Origin: JBIOJB01 sp044450465
GTDB lineage: Bacteria > Chloroflexota > Dormibacteria > Dormibacterales > Dormibacteraceae
Direction of reading: 5' to 3'
Length of the DNA stretch: 13,694 nt
Assembly (NCBI GenBank): GCA_044450465.1
Contig: JBIOJB010000082.1
Location: 1 to 13,694, forward strand
Both the position numbers and the translations under genes were made by a program. The notes under the pieces were generated by a model. The model saw only the letters and a program-made list of their open reading frames with translations. It did not search any database and was not told the origin of the DNA. This document shows positions 12,404 through 13,694 of this stretch, one piece after another. Each line of letters opens with the position of its first letter. Positions within the stretch are counted from its first letter, which is position 1.

Positions 12404-13694
12404 TTGCGCTCTGACGAGCTCGAGGATCCGGCCGCGCCTGCCCGAACTGGCTGGCGCGAGGTTCTCCGTGGCCCGCAGAGCGGCCTGACCCTCGGGTTGA
12501 CGCTGCTCACGCTCTCGGTCGCGACCGAGTCGCTCGTGATCACGGCCATCATGCCCGCGATCGTTCGCGACATCGGAGGCCTCTCCCTCTACGGGTTTGC
12601 CTTCAGCGCGTTCTTTCTCGCCGGCCTGGTGTCGATCCCGATCGCGGGTTGGGGGGTCGATCGCTTTGGACCGGCCGTTCCGTTTGGCGTCACGATGTCC
12701 ATCTTTCTGATCGGAACCTTGATCGCGGCCCTGTCGCCGAACATGCCTGTCCTCGTCCTGGCGCGTGGAGCCCAGGGCCTTGGAGCGGCCGCCCAGTTCA
12801 CCATCTCGCAGAGCACCATCGCGCGAGCCTATCCCCTCAGCGCGCGCGTGCGCGTCCTGTCGTTGATGTCGGCCACGTGGATCCTGCCCAGCCTGTTGGG
12901 GCCATCCCTGGGCGCGGCGATCACCTCGCTCCTCGGATGGCGCTGGGCGTTCGGCATCATCCTGCTGCCGGCGCTGTTGGCGACTGTTTTCACGTTCCCA
13001 CTCCTGCGGCAGGTCAGGCCGGCCGGGACGGCATCCGCTCGACCAACCGTCCGTCGCCCGCTCCAGGTCGCCCTCGGGACGGGGCTTCTCGTCACCGGCC
13101 TCACCTATTTCTCGTGGTGGGGCGCGATCGTGACAGTGGCGGGGCTGGCCGTCGCCGTCGACGCGCTCAGGCACACTCTGCCCGCCGGAAGCCTGAGTGC
13201 CCGGCGCGGTCTGCCGGCGATCGTGGCCGCAAGCTTCTTCCTGAACCTCGGTTTCTACGCGGCCGCGAGCTTCGTGCCGCTGGTCCTTGTCGGTGTCCGT
13301 GGAACGTCCGTGTTCGCGGCGGGCCTCGGCATCATGGCGTCGACGGTGGCCTGGACCGTGGGCGTGTGGCTCAACACGCAGCTCGTCGATCGCTACCCTC
13401 GGGGACTCCTCGTGGCCGGCTTTGCGATGCTGCTTGCGGCCAGCAGCGTCGGGTTTGCAACAGCCATCTATGGGGCCCCGCTCCTCTTCGCGTACCTGAC
13501 CCTGCCGTTTGCCGGCCTCAGCATGGGCATCTGCTTCAACACCCTCACGCTGAACGCGATGGCCGCGGCGTCGCGCGGCGCTGAGGGCTTTGCGCTGGCG
13601 GGCCGCAACCTAACTGCCAACCTCGGCACCGCGGTCGGCACAGGTGTCGGGGGCGCGGCGCTGGCGGCAAGCCAGGCGGCGGCGCTCGGGCTCA
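12404..13694 (+). CDS. MFS exporter, DHA-type, 3'-truncated by window edge
   Basis: A continuous frame of 430 codons runs from a TTG at 12404 to the right edge with no stop, so the gene is incomplete. The TTG directly follows an in-frame TGA (12398-12400) and is preceded by GGCGGTGA, a plausible ribosome site. After a polar N-terminus the first helix reads LTLLTLSVATESLVITAIMP followed by AIVRDIGG, the drug-exporter pattern ending in x-A-x-P-x-I. Motif A is GWGVDRFGP between helices 2 and 3. Motif B is ARGAQGLGAAAQF in helix 4, with R and QG-x-G conserved. Motif C-like GP-x-LG-A follows (LLGPSLGAAI). At more than 430 residues it is longer than 12-TM members usually are by this point. The substrate is unknown; it may belong with neighbours to the right. 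Confidence 0.88.
   Translation, partial: MRSDELEDPAAPARTGWREVLRGPQSGLTLGLTLLTLSVATESLVITAIMPAIVRDIGGLSLYGFAFSAFFLAGLVSIPIAGWGVDRFGPAVPFGVTMSIFLIGTLIAALSPNMPVLVLARGAQGLGAAAQFTISQSTIARAYPLSARVRVLSLMSATWILPSLLGPSLGAAITSLLGWRWAFGIILLPALLATVFTFPLLRQVRPAGTASARPTVRRPLQVALGTGLLVTGLTYFSWWGAIVTVAGLAVAVDALRHTLPAGSLSARRGLPAIVAASFFLNLGFYAAASFVPLVLVGVRGTSVFAAGLGIMASTVAWTVGVWLNTQLVDRYPRGLLVAGFAMLLAASSVGFATAIYGAPLLFAYLTLPFAGLSMGICFNTLTLNAMAAASRGAEGFALAGRNLTANLGTAVGTGVGGAALAASQAAALGL

Noticed and set aside
12251..13584. Long frames on both strands (307 aa minus, 311 aa plus) over the right-hand end
   Set aside because: Both are shadows of the MFS frame starting at 12404, which is uninterrupted and carries recognisable motifs.

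Overview
The window is 13.7 kb of GC-rich (by eye about 65%) bacterial chromosome. Genes are tightly packed, several neighbours overlap by a GTGA stop/start, and GTG and TTG starts are common. There are no rRNA or tRNA genes, insertion sequences, phage genes or CRISPR arrays. The style (few Shine-Dalgarno sites, many membrane proteins, an Xdh/Cox-type molybdenum hydroxylase set, GT-C-like membrane proteins) suggests a soil or environmental bacterium such as a Chloroflexota/Dormibacterota or actinobacterial lineage. That placement is an inference and is not proven by any marker gene here.

Left part (1-4406): a MarR-type repressor (minus) is followed, with a GTGA overlap, by the start of an MFS exporter that leaves the window. 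Divergent from them is a three-gene operon for a molybdenum hydroxylase of the xanthine dehydrogenase family, in the order molybdopterin subunit, FAD subunit, 2x[2Fe-2S] subunit. The 153-bp divergent region carries a TATAAT box and an imperfect palindrome over the marR start. The likely logic is a MarR protein sensing an aromatic or heterocyclic compound and controlling both export and oxidation of it.

Middle (4423-6438): a minus-strand winged-helix regulator has an unfamiliar helical N-terminal domain. A divergent plus-strand 113-aa gene encodes a second copy of that helical domain without the DNA-binding part. This pair is the most unusual thing in the window. Next come a YggT-like membrane protein whose best reading frame starts at an ACG codon behind a good ribosome binding site, a GlsB/YeaQ/YmgE-type small membrane protein, a strong terminator hairpin and a possible 47-aa single-TM protein.

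Right part (6460-13694): a 12-TM MFS exporter (minus); a minus two-gene unit of a SHOCT-domain membrane protein and a proline-rich anchored protein; a Nudix hydrolase (plus) whose 3' end overlaps the first of two large multi-pass membrane proteins with GT-C glycosyltransferase character; a convergent two-TM small protein; and the first 430 codons of another MFS exporter that runs off the right edge. A perfect 16-bp dyad lies upstream of the Nudix gene.
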